A program made the translations under genes and the position numbers. Positions 12,240 through 23,398 of a stretch of DNA of 64,000 bases are shown here, piece by piece. How positions within the stretch are numbered: the first letter of the stretch is position 1; the number at the start of each line of letters is the position of its first letter. The DNA is from Turnera subulata (Eukaryota > Streptophyta > Magnoliopsida > Malpighiales > Passifloraceae), in NCBI GenBank assembly GCA_028386065.3, contig JAKUCV010003088.1, positions 62,001 to 126,000 of the forward strand. Direction: 5' to 3'. The notes below the pieces were generated by a model. The model ran no database searches. It saw only the letters and a program-made list of their open reading frames with translations, and was not told where the DNA came from.

Positions 12240-12488
12240 AAAGGCGTTCCGTAGAAGGAATTTAGCGAGTCCATATGTCGTAGGTCTGGAGCAAAGATGT
12301 TCTCTCTTGTTGCAGAAAAGTTTAATAGGTTGCTGCAGCAGGGTATTATGATAGGATATCAAGAGGACTTTGAGGTTTGGCAACCTTTAATAAGGCTGTA
12401 AATACATACATCATTGGCTGAAGAGTAATTTGTATCTTCTTTTGTTAAGGGCCTGCATGAAGGTTCTTTTGAGATTATGTGTAGAAAG
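12240..12488 (+). pseudogene. Gag remnant of a Ty3/gypsy element
   Basis: The frame reads FNRLLQQGIMIGYQEDFEVW, then after a stop SLAEE, then FVSSFVKGLHEGSFEIM. This matches the general plant gypsy gag pattern (LQQ..V.EY.EEFE.L, LTEEYFV.SFV.GL). At least two in-frame TAA codons interrupt it. It ends abruptly at 12488, where the minus-strand LTR begins. It is non-functional. Confidence 0.6.
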
Positions 12489-12816
12489 TGATACGGCAAC
12501 ACTATTAGAATAAAGCTAGATAGCACTTCCTTATCAATCAAGTCACAAAGATTAGAAATCAATTCAACCAAAGGGTTTCAGCAACAACCTCTGTCACCTC
12601 AAAACAAATCAAAGTTGTTAGGCAACAATAGAGTAATAATCACTAGGAATCTTGAGTACGCCACAAGCAAATTAATTACTTGATATGTAAATAAAATCTC
12701 TGAAATAAACCAAGAGAATCACTCTCTCAAAGATTGATTCACTCATTCAATAAAACTTCAAAGGCAAACTTTATTATCAAAATATCATGTGTTTAAAATA
12801 TAAACCCCAAGAGTCT

Positions 12817-12824
12817 TATTTATA
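12817..12824 (-). promoter_or_regulatory. TATA box in the minus-strand LTR
   Basis: TATAAATA on the minus strand is followed by AGACTCTTGGGG. It sits in the second half of the LTR, a plausible position for the U3 promoter of the element. No host gene lies just downstream. Confidence 0.5.
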
Positions 12825-13004
12825 CTAGTCTAATACTAAATCCTAATGGACTTGGACTTTGTAACTAAAATAAAATAATAAAATAAAAGGACTTTATGTT
12901 ACTATTCACGTGGTTTCACATGAATAGTAACCTTAGCTCCTAAGTGGATTGGATTTGTAATTCCACTTCTTTAGTTCATCTCCTTTCACGATTAGTATTT
13001 CTAC

Positions 13005-13627
13005 GGATCTAGTACCCTTATATGGCAATAAATATTGTTCTCCTTGTGAGAGTATTTTGTTCTTCCCATGGGCAAAGTCAAGCTTACCGATAAGCAAGTC
13101 ACGGATGAGAGAATCTTGTTCTCATGTTGGTGATTTACTTCGGGTGGGAGGCGAGGCGAGGCATTATGGTGAATTTTTAGTATACGGGTGGAAGCTCTCA
13201 CGTTTCCTTCATCTCGTTATTAATGTCTTCTTTGGGTGGTTTCCCTCTGTAAAAGCCGTTAGTTTTGATTCAAGAGTGTCGCTGGGTTCGGCCTATGGGA
13301 ACGATTTTTCTTTCCAAAAGTTGCTTAGATTGTGTATCCTGTCATCTACAGGTTTCTTCTTTGTGAAGAACGCTTTCTTACTTCCTCGACAACCCGTTCC
13401 TTTTTGGGCCACACTCATATCTTCTAAATCTTTGCAGATTTGCTCCACAGAAGATTGGTATCAGTATTTCCTTCGGTTTGTTAGATTGTTTAGTTTCTTT
13501 TCTATGTTCTCTTTGTTGTGTTCCTTTGATTTGAGCATTTGTAATCTTGTTGGAGTCTTAGAGTTAGTAACTCTAGCATCTATCCAAGTATATTTTATTT
13601 TATAATTAATGAAATATAAGTTTTGTT
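13005..13627 (+). mobile_element. Possible LINE-type 3' end inside the LTR
   Basis: The segment ends TAATGAAATATAAGTTTTGT then TAAAAAAA, like the 3' UTR and tail of a plant non-LTR retroposon. A 182-residue plus-strand frame (13057-13605) lies in it but matches no family I recognise. It interrupts LTR-like sequence on both sides. I could not find its target duplication, so the left boundary is a guess. Confidence 0.35.
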
Positions 13628-13881
13628 AAAAAAAGTAAATAAAAATAAATCCAATTTAAATAACTAAAGCCCAACAATTAATGACCCAAATAATAAAGAA
13701 AATCCATGCCCAATATTATCAATTGTTTTATATAATAAAAATCGGCAATTATTCAATAAAAGTAATTGGATATGTCGATTTGGGTTAGAGCAATCCAAAT
13801 CGACTAGGCTGTGTCTCCAATGATTGAGACATATGTTAGCTTCTTCTTGTACTCCTCTCCAAGCTTGATCTTCTTGTCTTC

Positions 13882-14067
13882 TTACAATTCTTGATTAATC
13901 CAAGCTTGAGCAAAGTTTAACATGTGATTCTTCATCATCTTCAATCGAGCCCTTGTGATTGGTCCTTGAGGCAAGCTAATGGCGCCATCATCTCTTTCAG
14001 TTCCACTTGGTGCTTGCTTGCATGCATCAAAAAGGCTCATGGTTTCAATAAGTCTCTTGTTGATCAA
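13882..14067 (-). pseudogene. Ty3/gypsy polyprotein C-terminal tail
   Basis: The 61-residue frame contains ISLPQGPITRARLKMMK, matching the GPITRARAK-type motif that closes many plant Ty3/gypsy polyproteins, and ends NQEL before the stop. Integrase and RT sequences that should precede it are missing, so the element is truncated. Confidence 0.6.
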
Positions 14068-14380
14068 GATATCTCAAGAATAAAGGTACTGGAACTATTA
14101 TTGATAAACAAGCTGCAAGGTTGGTTTAATGTTGCTGTTGTCAAATGCTCTAGAATTCTGAATTAAGAGGACACATTACTACAACTAGGATTATAGTGTT
14201 GTTCTGCTCAATTGGTATTGGTATTCATGTTCTGCAAATTAGAGTCCTTTTTTTATTTTGTTCTTGTTTTTGTGTTATTATAGTCCCAGTCTTAAGTTCG
14301 ATCTCCATAGCATTAAGAGTTTTTTTGCGGGTCTCCCTTCTTTTCAAGAATCAATCTTTTTCCGTTTGCATTCTCTTAAG

Positions 14381-14555
14381 CAAGGTTTTGAAAACCGGAC
14401 CGGGCATCGAACAGGAGAAGGTAGTAGATCAATATAACCGGGACTAAACCGGGGTTCAACCGGGGTTCAACCGGAATTTCAGCAGACCGGAGATGTGCTA
14501 GAAACGCGGTTGAACCGAGATAACCGGTCGAACCGGTCCGGTTTTGATAACCTTG
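14381..14555. mobile_element. hAT-type MITE
   Basis: This 175-bp element has inverted ends CAAGGTTTTGAAAACCGGAC and, on the other side, the complement of CAAGGTTATCAAAACCGGAC (two differences in 20). It is flanked by a perfect 8-bp duplication CTCTTAAG (14373-14380 and 14556-14563). The interior repeats AACCGG/CCGGTT motifs, including GGGTTCAACCGG twice in tandem. It has no coding capacity. Confidence 0.9.
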
Positions 14556-14702
14556 CTCTTAAGCAATCTTGTTCTGCTTTCAGGTCCAATTACTATGGTC
14601 ACGTAGGCTTTCTGGGAGTGGTGCAAAAACGCACCACTCCATGATATCTTGGCACGGCCACATGGGTCCAAATTCGTTTCTTTGGCCAAATCATCGGTGG
14701 AT

Positions 14703-14899
14703 TGTAACGATGAACAATTGCCTTTATTATTCTTGTGCTTAGGCAGTTAGAAATCAATTTTAGATTAATAACTAATCAATCCCCTTTTTGCCTCTCTTCC
14801 CTTCTCTCCTTAATACTCTCTGTTCTTCCATTTCTTCCCTCCTCTCATCGATACTCTCTATCTCCTATTTTCTACTAAATTACGATCACGTTCATAACA
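14703..14899 (+). repeat. Right terminal repeat of the old gypsy-like element
   Basis: The 197-bp repeat starts TGTAACGATGAACAATTGCC and ends GTTCATAACA. It aligns with 11807-11977 along its length, with a longer pyrimidine-rich middle. Confidence 0.65.
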
Positions 14900-14905
14900 T
14901 ATTTT

Positions 14906-14990
14906 TATAGCAACGTTGTATCCAATATTAATATTTATAGCAATACTGCATCCAACACCTATAAATGTTGCATCCAACACTAATAGTTGA
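14906..14990. repeat. Short imperfect tandem repeat
   Basis: About three units of a TATAGCAAYRYTGYATCCAA-like sequence stand in a row, the last two close to GTTGCATCCAACAC. No gene is associated. Confidence 0.55.
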
Positions 14991-15012
14991 CGTGATGGTA
15001 CAGTGCTTTGGA

Positions 15013-16553
15013 ATTGCTTGGTTTGCTTGGGTTAATTCTTACCCTTGTCTCTTCACACACAATTAAGTTTATTTTGGCCCTCACTAGCATTAATTCTTGG
15101 ATCTGCCCCTAGGCCTATCAATCATATATACCAATAAAAGAAAACTTTAGCATAAGCATCGTCAATATAAAAGTCCAATGCTAAGTTAGTTGGGATGCTT
15201 ATTGGACATAGGAGATTATAAACCGACTATTCCGATTTTCATCGTAAATAAACTAAATTATTTGCATTTTATATCAGTTTTGATTTTTTTTGTATATAAT
15301 GGTAACTCAATTTTTATTACCATTATATACCAAAAAAAACTAATGATTAAACTTACTAATCTGAAGTCGGTCCTTGTGTAATTTGATTCTTAATAAATTT
15401 TGAATTTGAGTCATTATGTATGAAAAAAAAATTTAATAGAAGAATTCTACCAAAACTAGTGCGCCACGGGCTCGGAATTAGTCAAAACAAATCTCCTGAG
15501 TATAGGATGGAAAAGAAAAAAAAAAACAAACAGTGACACTTTCTTTAGCTTTATCTAAGGATCACCGGTTCCATAAATTATACCATATACTTAAACAAAA
15601 CTTTCAACCTATACGTAGCCGTTCACGTACTGAATTTCAGAGCCTATACTACTTTTTCATCTCTATGTTGTTTCTTCTCAACAATTTAAAGAGGCCACAA
15701 ATATCTTCTTTATATCCCCAAATCGAGCTGTCATTGCAAATTTCTAGTAGAACATTAAAAATCAAACTCAAGTGTTCGACCAAAGAAAAATCAAGCTCAA
15801 GTGAACTCATGGTGGTGTGGGTTAGGAGCGGATTGTTGTTCATTCTTAAGTGTCTATCCATTTCATTTTCTCAGAAAAAGCTGTCAGGCAAGTTACATTT
15901 AGAAAATTTGCTTCGTTCGGCACCTAAGCCTACCACAAAACATATACTTAGGTGTAGCGTAGATAAGTCATAAAAGTATAAAAACTATTGATTGCCCATC
16001 AACTGGAATAAAATTAAATCAAGTGAACTTTCATCCTTTTGAAGAAAAGATTAATTATTTTATAGTCGATAAATATCAATCATTAGTTAATTTTCGATAA
16101 CAATGTCAACTACCCATATTTGAAGAACACGACCATCGCTTATTGTAGGAGCTAGCGTAGCAGATCAACGTTAGGCATCGTCTTTATTTATTTTGTTGGC
16201 ACGTCGTAAACCTTTTGGATAAAATCAACATTTCATTTCCATTTTCATATTTATACTTCAGCCACATAGATAATGCAAGGTGTATAAGAAGCTCAGTTTC
16301 CCGCCTTCATCAAGAAGCTGAGCAGGGGGAGTCATCCGATTCCGAAGAGCTGTGGGGGAATGGATCCATGGATTTATGTTCAATATGTTTGTGTACGTTC
16401 GGTTCTTAATTCTGAATTATGAGGCATGGTTAAGGGTTTTCAACTAGCATATGAGGTTTAAAAAGGTGGAGGTTGAGATGGATGCATTGGAAGTTATATA
16501 TCCTTGATGTCCAATGATGCTCATCCTCGTTGAGACAATACCATCCTACAAGC
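15013..16553. other. Intergenic DNA, no gene recognised
   Basis: The largest frame (146 residues, 15533-15973 plus strand) resembles no protein family I know and has no splice or codon support. The rest is AT-rich. Confidence 0.55.
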
Positions 16554-16555
16554 TA

Positions 16556-16836
16556 TTCTCTCTGTCCCTCAATATAAGTCGTTTTAGGCTTTGTATTTTG
16601 TTCCAGAATATAAGTCGTTTTAAGATTTCAAGAAGCATTAAATTTATTTTTTCCATGTTTATCCTTACATTAAATTAGTTGTTTTAGACTTTGTATTTTC
16701 TTTAGATTTTATTATTGGGATAATAGAAAAAATAGGTTAGTAATCTAAATAATAAAATTTAATGAGATTAGGCCCATTTAATGCTTTTCATAAGGGGTGT
16801 GCAAAATCGTTTAACGACTGATATTGAGGGAGGAAG
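16556..16836. mobile_element. Stowaway/mariner-like MITE
   Basis: The left end TTCTCTCTGTCCCTCAATAT continues as AAGTCGTTTTA, and the right end is an approximate inverse (ACTGATATTGAGGGAGGAAG). The pattern CTCCCTCTGTCCC...ATAAGTCGTTTT is typical of plant mariner-derived MITEs. TA dinucleotides border both ends, fitting TA target duplication. No transposase frame is present. Confidence 0.7.
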
Positions 16837-16838
16837 TA

Positions 16839-17474
16839 TTATTTACTCAATCGTTCCGAGGAGGTCTGATTTTTCCCAGGTATACCGGGATTTGAATCAA
16901 TGGCATTTTTTGCGAAGGATTAGGCCTTGGATATGTGGCTATGGTACTACTTATTTCCACAAGTTCCTAAGGGTTGTTTGTCAGTGATAACAGGGTTTAG
17001 GCTCTGTCTCGTTTTGTAACACTGCTTTAGCATATATTTAATACATCTCTACGCTTTCAGACCAAAAAAAAAAAAAAAAAATAAAAGGCTTATTAAGAAG
17101 CAAGAGGTATCGGTTAAGAAAAGCATAAGAAGCGAAGATATAAATGGACGATCAAAGAATGCGAATATAAGGCTAGAGAAGAGTGATACTAAGCGAGAAA
17201 AGGCCTGGCAGCAATGTATCCAAGTACAAAAGAGGTAACTCCCTCAAACACAAAGCTCCCCCCAAAATTCTGTCTCAAAGAATCCAACTGAATGTATATA
17301 TAAAGCTCGATCAAATACAGGCAACAAAAGGTCGACCCAATCCCATCACCTCGTAGCAGCAAAGGCTAAAATGGAAGCCGAATAGTATAGGAAGGAAAAA
17401 ACAAGTAACACCGCAATATCCGAAATTAACCAAAAAAAAAAGTACAAATATCCGAGACACTGAGATACATATGT
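16839..17474. other. Intergenic, with a long A tract
   Basis: A run of about 18 A at 17064-17081 follows TTTAATACATCTCTACGCTT, suggesting the 3' end of a plus-strand retroposon whose body is not recognisable. The rest, next to the arabinogalactan gene, is probably its 3' UTR on the minus strand. Confidence 0.4.
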
Positions 17475-19183
17475 CTAAAGCAGTGACCAGACGAGGGCAG
17501 ATCCACAGACCAAGCTCAAAACCATCCTCTGGACAGACCACATCTTCTCTACCCCACTCTGCAACACAGACATAGCAGAACATAATTAGTTACTTAATTA
17601 GCCATTCAACTATGATCATGAATTCATGATCCTTTATTTTAGTGTTATTTTACTATGAACAAAATTTGTAAGCGTCAATGCCCATCTTCAGAGAATCAAC
17701 AACCATTAACCAAGCAGGGGTCAGTTATTGGGCCCTGTCAACTAAAAGGATTTGGGCCTTGGACAAGTGATATGGCCCTGCAATATTGTCAGAAGTTAGG
17801 CCACCCAAAGCCATCATATGCTACTTTATTACCCCCCGTAAGCCTAGGCACTAGATACTAGAAGGACCACAGGCAGATAATAGGACAAACCCTCGGGATT
17901 CTGAGTATCGTGCTCCACATCTACAAGACAATTTATAAAACACCTGCAATGTTTAGCTGTATCCCTACGGTGTATATTACTCCTACTAATTATACTTTCA
18001 CTAAACTTCTGATACACCCCGTACACTGACTGCTGCCCTCATCTTACAATTTTCACGCTTAGACCTCCAGAATCACGTGAAAGCAACAAATTGGGTGATT
18101 GGAATCAAAAAAGAAAAACTACTACTACAGTCGAAACTCGAAACTGCAACAAAATTTATACTAATCTTTTGCTTTTAGAGAAAAATGGTCTAATGGGGAA
18201 CTGAACCATGAATTTTTAATCCGACAGGAGTATAGGCCAGTTTCCAGAAACACGTGATAGAGGCCAAAGCGGTAAGGTTCCGGTCAAATCATGACTTTTT
18301 TTTCCCTCTAGTTGAAATAAAACAGATCTATGGAACTTCGTGGTAATTGGTAGTACGAGAGAATAGAGATCTAGCAAACATAATCTTAACTGTAGTGACG
18401 TGATATAATACGAGTTATATTTCCCATAAAACGACAAATTCTAAGATGCGCCAAATGTAAGCTGAACTTAAGAGCAGATAGATTCTGTACATAGTAGTAA
18501 TATTTTCTAGTTAAAGTTAAACAAAAAAACATGAGAGAATGTTCTCAAAAAAAAAAAAAACATGATAGAATACGTACCACGTCTGTTCCTGCTGGTCCAG
18601 GAGAGGCGGCGCCCAAGCTAGGAGCTGGAGCTCCGATGGGTGGTGATGGTGGACTGAGCCCCAAAGGAGAAGGGGCAGGAGCGCTCTTCACCTTCTTCTT
18701 GCTTGGAGCTGGGGCAGGGGTTAGAGCAGGAGGAGAAGCGAGTGGAGCCGGTGGTGGGGTGGCAGGTGGAGTTGCTGGTGGCGGGGTGGCGGGTGGTGGA
18801 GTGGCAGGGGGAGGAGTGGCCGGGGGTGGGGTGGCAGGAGGAGGGGTTGCGGGTGGTGGGGTGGCTGGTGGAGGAGTTGCTGGAGGAGGGGTTGCGGGTG
18901 GTGGGGTGCTCACTGGGGGTGGAGTGGCGGGTGGTGGTGCGGACACTGGAGGAGGAGTGGCTGGTGGTGGGGATTGAGTCACTGGAGGTGGGGCTGAAGT
19001 GGGAGGAGGGGTGGTGGTTGGGGGAGGAGTGGTGGAGGCTGGTGGTGGAGAAGACGTCGGGGTTGTGGGAGTGGGTGGTGCTGGGGTTGCAGTGGGAGAA
19101 GTTGCTGGAGACTGGGCTCCAACTCTGGCAATGCAGACAATGCAGAACAAAGAAACCAAGAAAGCAGACTTTTGATGCGCCAT
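17475..19183 (-). CDS. Lysine-containing classical arabinogalactan protein, GPI-anchored
   Basis: Minus-strand exons are 19183-18578 and 17558-17475, with a 1019-bp GT-AG intron. The product is 229 residues. Residues 1-24 form a signal peptide (MAHQKS, then LVSLFCIVCI, cleavage after GVGA-like VGA before QSP). The mature part is Pro/Ala/Ser/Thr-rich, with about ten TPPPA units in tandem, then a small basic patch SKKKVK and a PSPLGLSPPSPP region. Exon 2 adds 27 residues, SGVEKM then a hydrophobic tail (VLSLVCGSALVWSLL), the signal for GPI attachment. Prolines in such proteins are hydroxylated and carry arabinogalactan; they sit at the plasma membrane and cell wall. The basic patch and the split before SGVEKM fit the AGP17/18/19 type. 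Stopping at the exon 1 frame would lose the anchor. Confidence 0.9.
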
Positions 19184-19290
19184 TTTGTTGAGTGTACAAC
19201 TTTGAAACACTCGCTCTGGCTGAGTATTCCAAAGTTGTATAGATAGAGAGAACAGAGAGCAGTGAGTAAATAGGAAGTAGGGGAAGATGG

Positions 19291-19300
19291 AATAAATATA
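19291..19300 (-). promoter_or_regulatory. Candidate TATA box of the arabinogalactan gene
   Basis: TATATTTATT on the minus strand lies about 108 bases upstream of the ATG at 19183, leaving room for a short CT-rich leader. Position and composition fit, but no transcript start is known. Confidence 0.4.
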
Positions 19301-22300
19301 GTAGAAGGGGGGTGGGGATGATCAAGGGAAGGGTTTTTTTTTTTTTTTTTTTTTACTTTCTCCTATGAGGGAACTGTATGGAAGGTTCGGAATTTTTTGA
19401 TGGATTATGTGGAGGGACCCATGACCTACCGCTACCAAACAGATCTATGACCTTTGATTATGTTCTTTGAGGTGGGTCCAATTGTACATGTGATTGTGAG
19501 ACGCCAGATCCTGGTGCCACGTTGACAACCCAGAACGGACTGTTGGTTGTGATGTTCTTGTTTTTGGAGGTTTTTTTTTTTTTCAAGTGATGGCATGGGC
19601 TTAATTGATTATAGCACTACTAGTGTTTATGTGTAGTGTGTGGTTGAGGTTAAGTGTTAACTCAGGCACGAAGTATTAATTTTTTTTTGCCTCGAGGGGG
19701 ACGTGAAAAACAGGGGGTGCGTTTAAGACAACAAAAAGAAAAACAACGGAAGTGGCTATGAACATGGATGGGCCTTGAAACATGATTATAAATGATTATT
19801 CATGGAGTTAGTTAGATTTCACCTTACTATTATTTTCTTCCATTTGAATTTCGTTACATCTGATCACTTCACTTTGAGTCTTGCCCTGCATATGCTCCTC
19901 TCTCATTATGGCTGGATTAATGGTTACTAGCCATTAGAGTTGAATTTTCTTTTCTTTTTTGTGCATAATTATAGTTCAAAATATTAGCTCATTCGGCAAT
20001 TGACCCGTTAAATTTATAGCCACTTTATCTTAAATCTTAAATGTGCACACGAAGTAGTTAAATACAAGTGTTGCTATATGTATTGCAAAAATTCACAAGA
20101 CTTTGGCTCTGGTTTGCAAAAACAAAAGAGGAAGGTCCTAATTTTCTACATAAAGCAAGAAAATATAATAGTTCCCCATTTTACATTAGAAAAAATAGCA
20201 GGATAATGATTACCATTGGACCTTGTCATTGATATACCATATATGTCTGCTGGCATCGTGCAACTGGTAGAGTGGGTTAATTTCTACGCCAAGTTTTGTC
20301 TATAATCATCAGGAGGGTTGCTCCATGGTGAGTAGAAAAGGCTTCATCATCAGCCACATTTGATTAGTTGGTTTTGCAGCATAATATGAAAAAAACTTGG
20401 CAAAGAGCCAAAAAGTGCCATGTTAGAGGAGGGAGCACCGCAAAAAAGATGTGGGGTCGCTCTGCGGTGTCACGGCGTGATAGGTTCCTGGAGGTGATTT
20501 TTCAATCTCATTTCCTTCGTCCGGCAAAATCTTTCTACTTGGATACTGTTTGAATGGGAGAATAGAAAGACAAAAGACATGGAGAACACAAAACTGAAGA
20601 TGAATGTTTCAACACTCTGTAATGAATAGTCTTAGCGCCATGTGTACCAGATAATTTCTGTTTTCGGTGCGGGTCTTGGCATATTAAGCGAGCTTTGGAT
20701 TTATTCATCCTTTGCTTATAATTCAATCCATTCATAGAGATCATATGCATCATGCATGTTTGTTCTTCTTTTTTTGGGTTAATTAATTATGCATGTTCAT
20801 TTCAATAATTCTATAGAAACTCGCTCTCAGATTATGATGGACTAGCAGCCTTATTAAGGAAACTCATTTCATGACCTATAATATCAACGTCGCCAAAGTT
20901 ATTTACATGAAAAAAACTCTAGTCCAGGTCGGTCTTCAATGATTCAGATTGAAGAAGATTGAACCTGCGACCATTTTAGCCAAAGAATCTAAAAGATACA
21001 ACCAACAGTCGCCGAAAATATCTGTCCTTTTAGCTGATAAACTGTTCTACCAGTGATTAAGCTAGAAATAATACTGTTTTCTTTCATTGAAAGTGAGAGC
21101 GATACAAATTTATTGCCAAACTAGCCTCTATATAACTCTTCCAGCCATGCTCGAGATGCCATTTAAACCCACTATTTGGTTCCAGAATCAAGTTAATTTC
21201 TTAGCTTGCTAAGCCATATAGCAGGTTATAGGAACTTGCCATCTAAATGAAATTGAAAGTTTTGAGGACCTGGCACTAGATAATTGATTAGCCTATACTA
21301 ATCATCCTGGCCGGGAAGAATTAATGACACAATTAAGGTGACCATGGCCTAGACGAAGTAAAAGCCATTACCAAATACAGTTCATGAGGACAGCTCATAG
21401 GGTTTTGGTCCTTTTTCCTAAACAGCAGCGTAGAGTTGAAGGGATTGATTGTTGATGAGGGGCCAAGTTAGTTTGGCGATCATTTCCTGCAATACGAATG
21501 ATTGCAACAGGCTAGCTTCCTGCGGTTGGCCCATTTCTTTTCCTTGAGGTTAAATTGAGTAATTGACCTCCTTCCTTCCTGCCACAGATACAAAAAGCTG
21601 ACTTTAGTGGATTTCCACTGCAAGACAAATATTTTAAGGTAATACTATAAAGTCAGATCATAACTCATTACTACAACAATTATCATGCATGGTCCATGTG
21701 CCTTTTTCTCTTTTCTCTCCTCTATTTTTATGATCGGTTGGTGCACTATTAATTTTATTTTGTCAAGGTGCGAAAAAAATATGTAACGGTGTAGTAATAA
21801 TTAATTCCCAGTTTATTGTTGAAATGTAGAACTTATTAGTGAATTTCTCGCTTTCTGTAGCACTGTTTTTCCTAGTTGATTATCTTTTTTTTTTTAAAAT
21901 TTTATGAGATCCTGGTTGATCATTTGGAGCTGCTAGTAGTGGTTCACGCAAAATGTTCTAAAGATGGTGGTCCTTCAATTCACTGATGCTTTGACAAATG
22001 GTAAACTAATAAGTTTCTACCAACCAAGTTGACAGGCAAATTTCTTAAGTCAATTACGCCACAGTAAGAAAGGTAAAAGATAGAGCAAACAAATTAAGGA
22101 AAGCATGGGTTAGTATAAATATATATATATATGCTTAAGAAACATATTTATTTATGTATTTGAGTAACTAATTGACGTTTGTTCCAGACCAAAAAAAGAG
22201 GAATTGGCGTTTGTTGGAAGATGATTCCCTAAAACAGAGAAAGAATACTTTAAAGTACAAAATTAGTAGAGATTCCATGTAATCTAATTAATTCTGAACT

Positions 22301-23398
22301 GAAGAGAGAGTATTCCATAGTCAACCGTTCTAACTTCTAATACTCAGTTCATGAAATTGTGACTCGTCCATCCATATACCAGAACAAAATTGCATTCAGT
22401 TGTGAGATAATTTTCTTTTGAATAGTAACTGATTTTTCGATGGTAAAATTTGTAGATTCTTAGAAATTTACTACAAAGCTTTTGGATTAATATCGTACTG
22501 TTGTATGCATCATAAAAATGGGGAAGGTACATGGACAACATCATTCGCCTACCAGTTTGAGCTACATTTTGACACAGTACATTAATTCCAACTTTCAGAT
22601 GTTCAGTCGCTACACCCATATATATATCCTGAATAATACTGGAACCCGATATCTAGATGGTTAATTTACTTCATTATTGGAGCAAAATGTAGCTCGAAAA
22701 AGGCCAGAAGACTTGCAGCTCAAAAAAAAAGAAAAAGAAAAAGAAAAGATCTTCCGACTTCGTGAAGGGTCCCTCGGTTCGAGAATGACTTTGGCAACCC
22801 ATTAGGCAGCAATATGGGCTTTGTTCCATTACATAAATAAAATTTTGTAAGGCAAGCACTAGTGACCCAAGCAAAATATAGCCCATTATAATTCCCCCAC
22901 TGACCCAACCCAACCCAACCCAAAACATCCTATCTGTCCTAAACTTCCCCCCTGGCCCCATCCCCCAAAACTCAAATTCTTTTGCCCCTCAGGAAAACCA
23001 AATTGACATTTTCAAGACGTAAGAACTGACCTTTGCATTATCCAGATGGAGGGCATATTCGTCACTCAAGCAAGAAAAAGTTAAACACCGTAGTGAGAGG
23101 ATTAAGGCGGGCTCAGGCTCAACATTCCCCCCCCCCCCGCCCCGAATAATCTTTGATTTAAAAAAAAAAACAAAATTCCTCGAATAATCCGCAAATTCTC
23201 AGATTTTTTATTTTCTAAAAATTTTGAAAATAAAAGTATACAAAACAAAACCCCCCAAACCCCTATCTCTTCCGCACCTCTTCACAAAGAAAATAATCCA
23301 CAAACACAGAACATCTCCTGAGGTAAAAAAAAAAAAAAAAACAAAAGAAAAAAAAAGAAAAAGAGAAAACAAATCGCAAAATCTCTCTTCCTTCTTCA
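19301..23398. other. Intergenic DNA, no gene recognised
   Basis: About 4.1 kb of AT-rich sequence. Frames of 60-95 residues occur (20368-20553, 22344-22619, 22674-22961) but show no family motifs. Homopolymer runs are frequent (T at 19327-19353, C at 23127-23137, A at 23160-23170). Confidence 0.55.

Larger units (their letters stand above)
12489..13831 (-). mobile_element. LTR of a second Ty3/gypsy element, opposite orientation
   Basis: On the minus strand it runs from TGTCTCAATCATTGG (13831 downward) to GTTGCCGTATCA (ending 12489). It follows directly on a pol C-terminal tail (13882-14067) and a purine-rich stretch, as a 3' LTR should. It contains a TATA box on the same strand (12817-12824). 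A plus-strand retroposon-like segment seems to be inserted within it (about 13005-13627). The far end of the internal region was not defined. Confidence 0.65.
11807..14899 (+). mobile_element. Old Ty3/gypsy-like LTR element, nested and decayed
   Basis: Two direct repeats, 11807-11977 and 14703-14899, both run from TGTAAC to ATAACA and share most of their sequence (for example ATTATTCTTGTGCTTAGGCA). Just after the first is ATTGGTCGCGGAGCC, which resembles a primer-binding site for initiator tRNA-Met (TGGTATCAGAGC type). A broken gag follows (12240-12488). The interior is then taken over by an opposite-strand gypsy fragment. I see no matching target duplication, so the two LTRs may not belong to one insertion. 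Confidence 0.6.

Noticed and set aside
13057..13605. 182-residue plus-strand frame
   Set aside because: It lies inside nested retroelement sequence, shows no domain, and ends at a retroposon-like A-tail.
18531..19191. Gly/Val-rich plus-strand frames (148 and 162 residues)
   Set aside because: They are antisense shadows of the Pro-rich arabinogalactan exon; the minus strand has signal peptide, splice sites and GPI signal.
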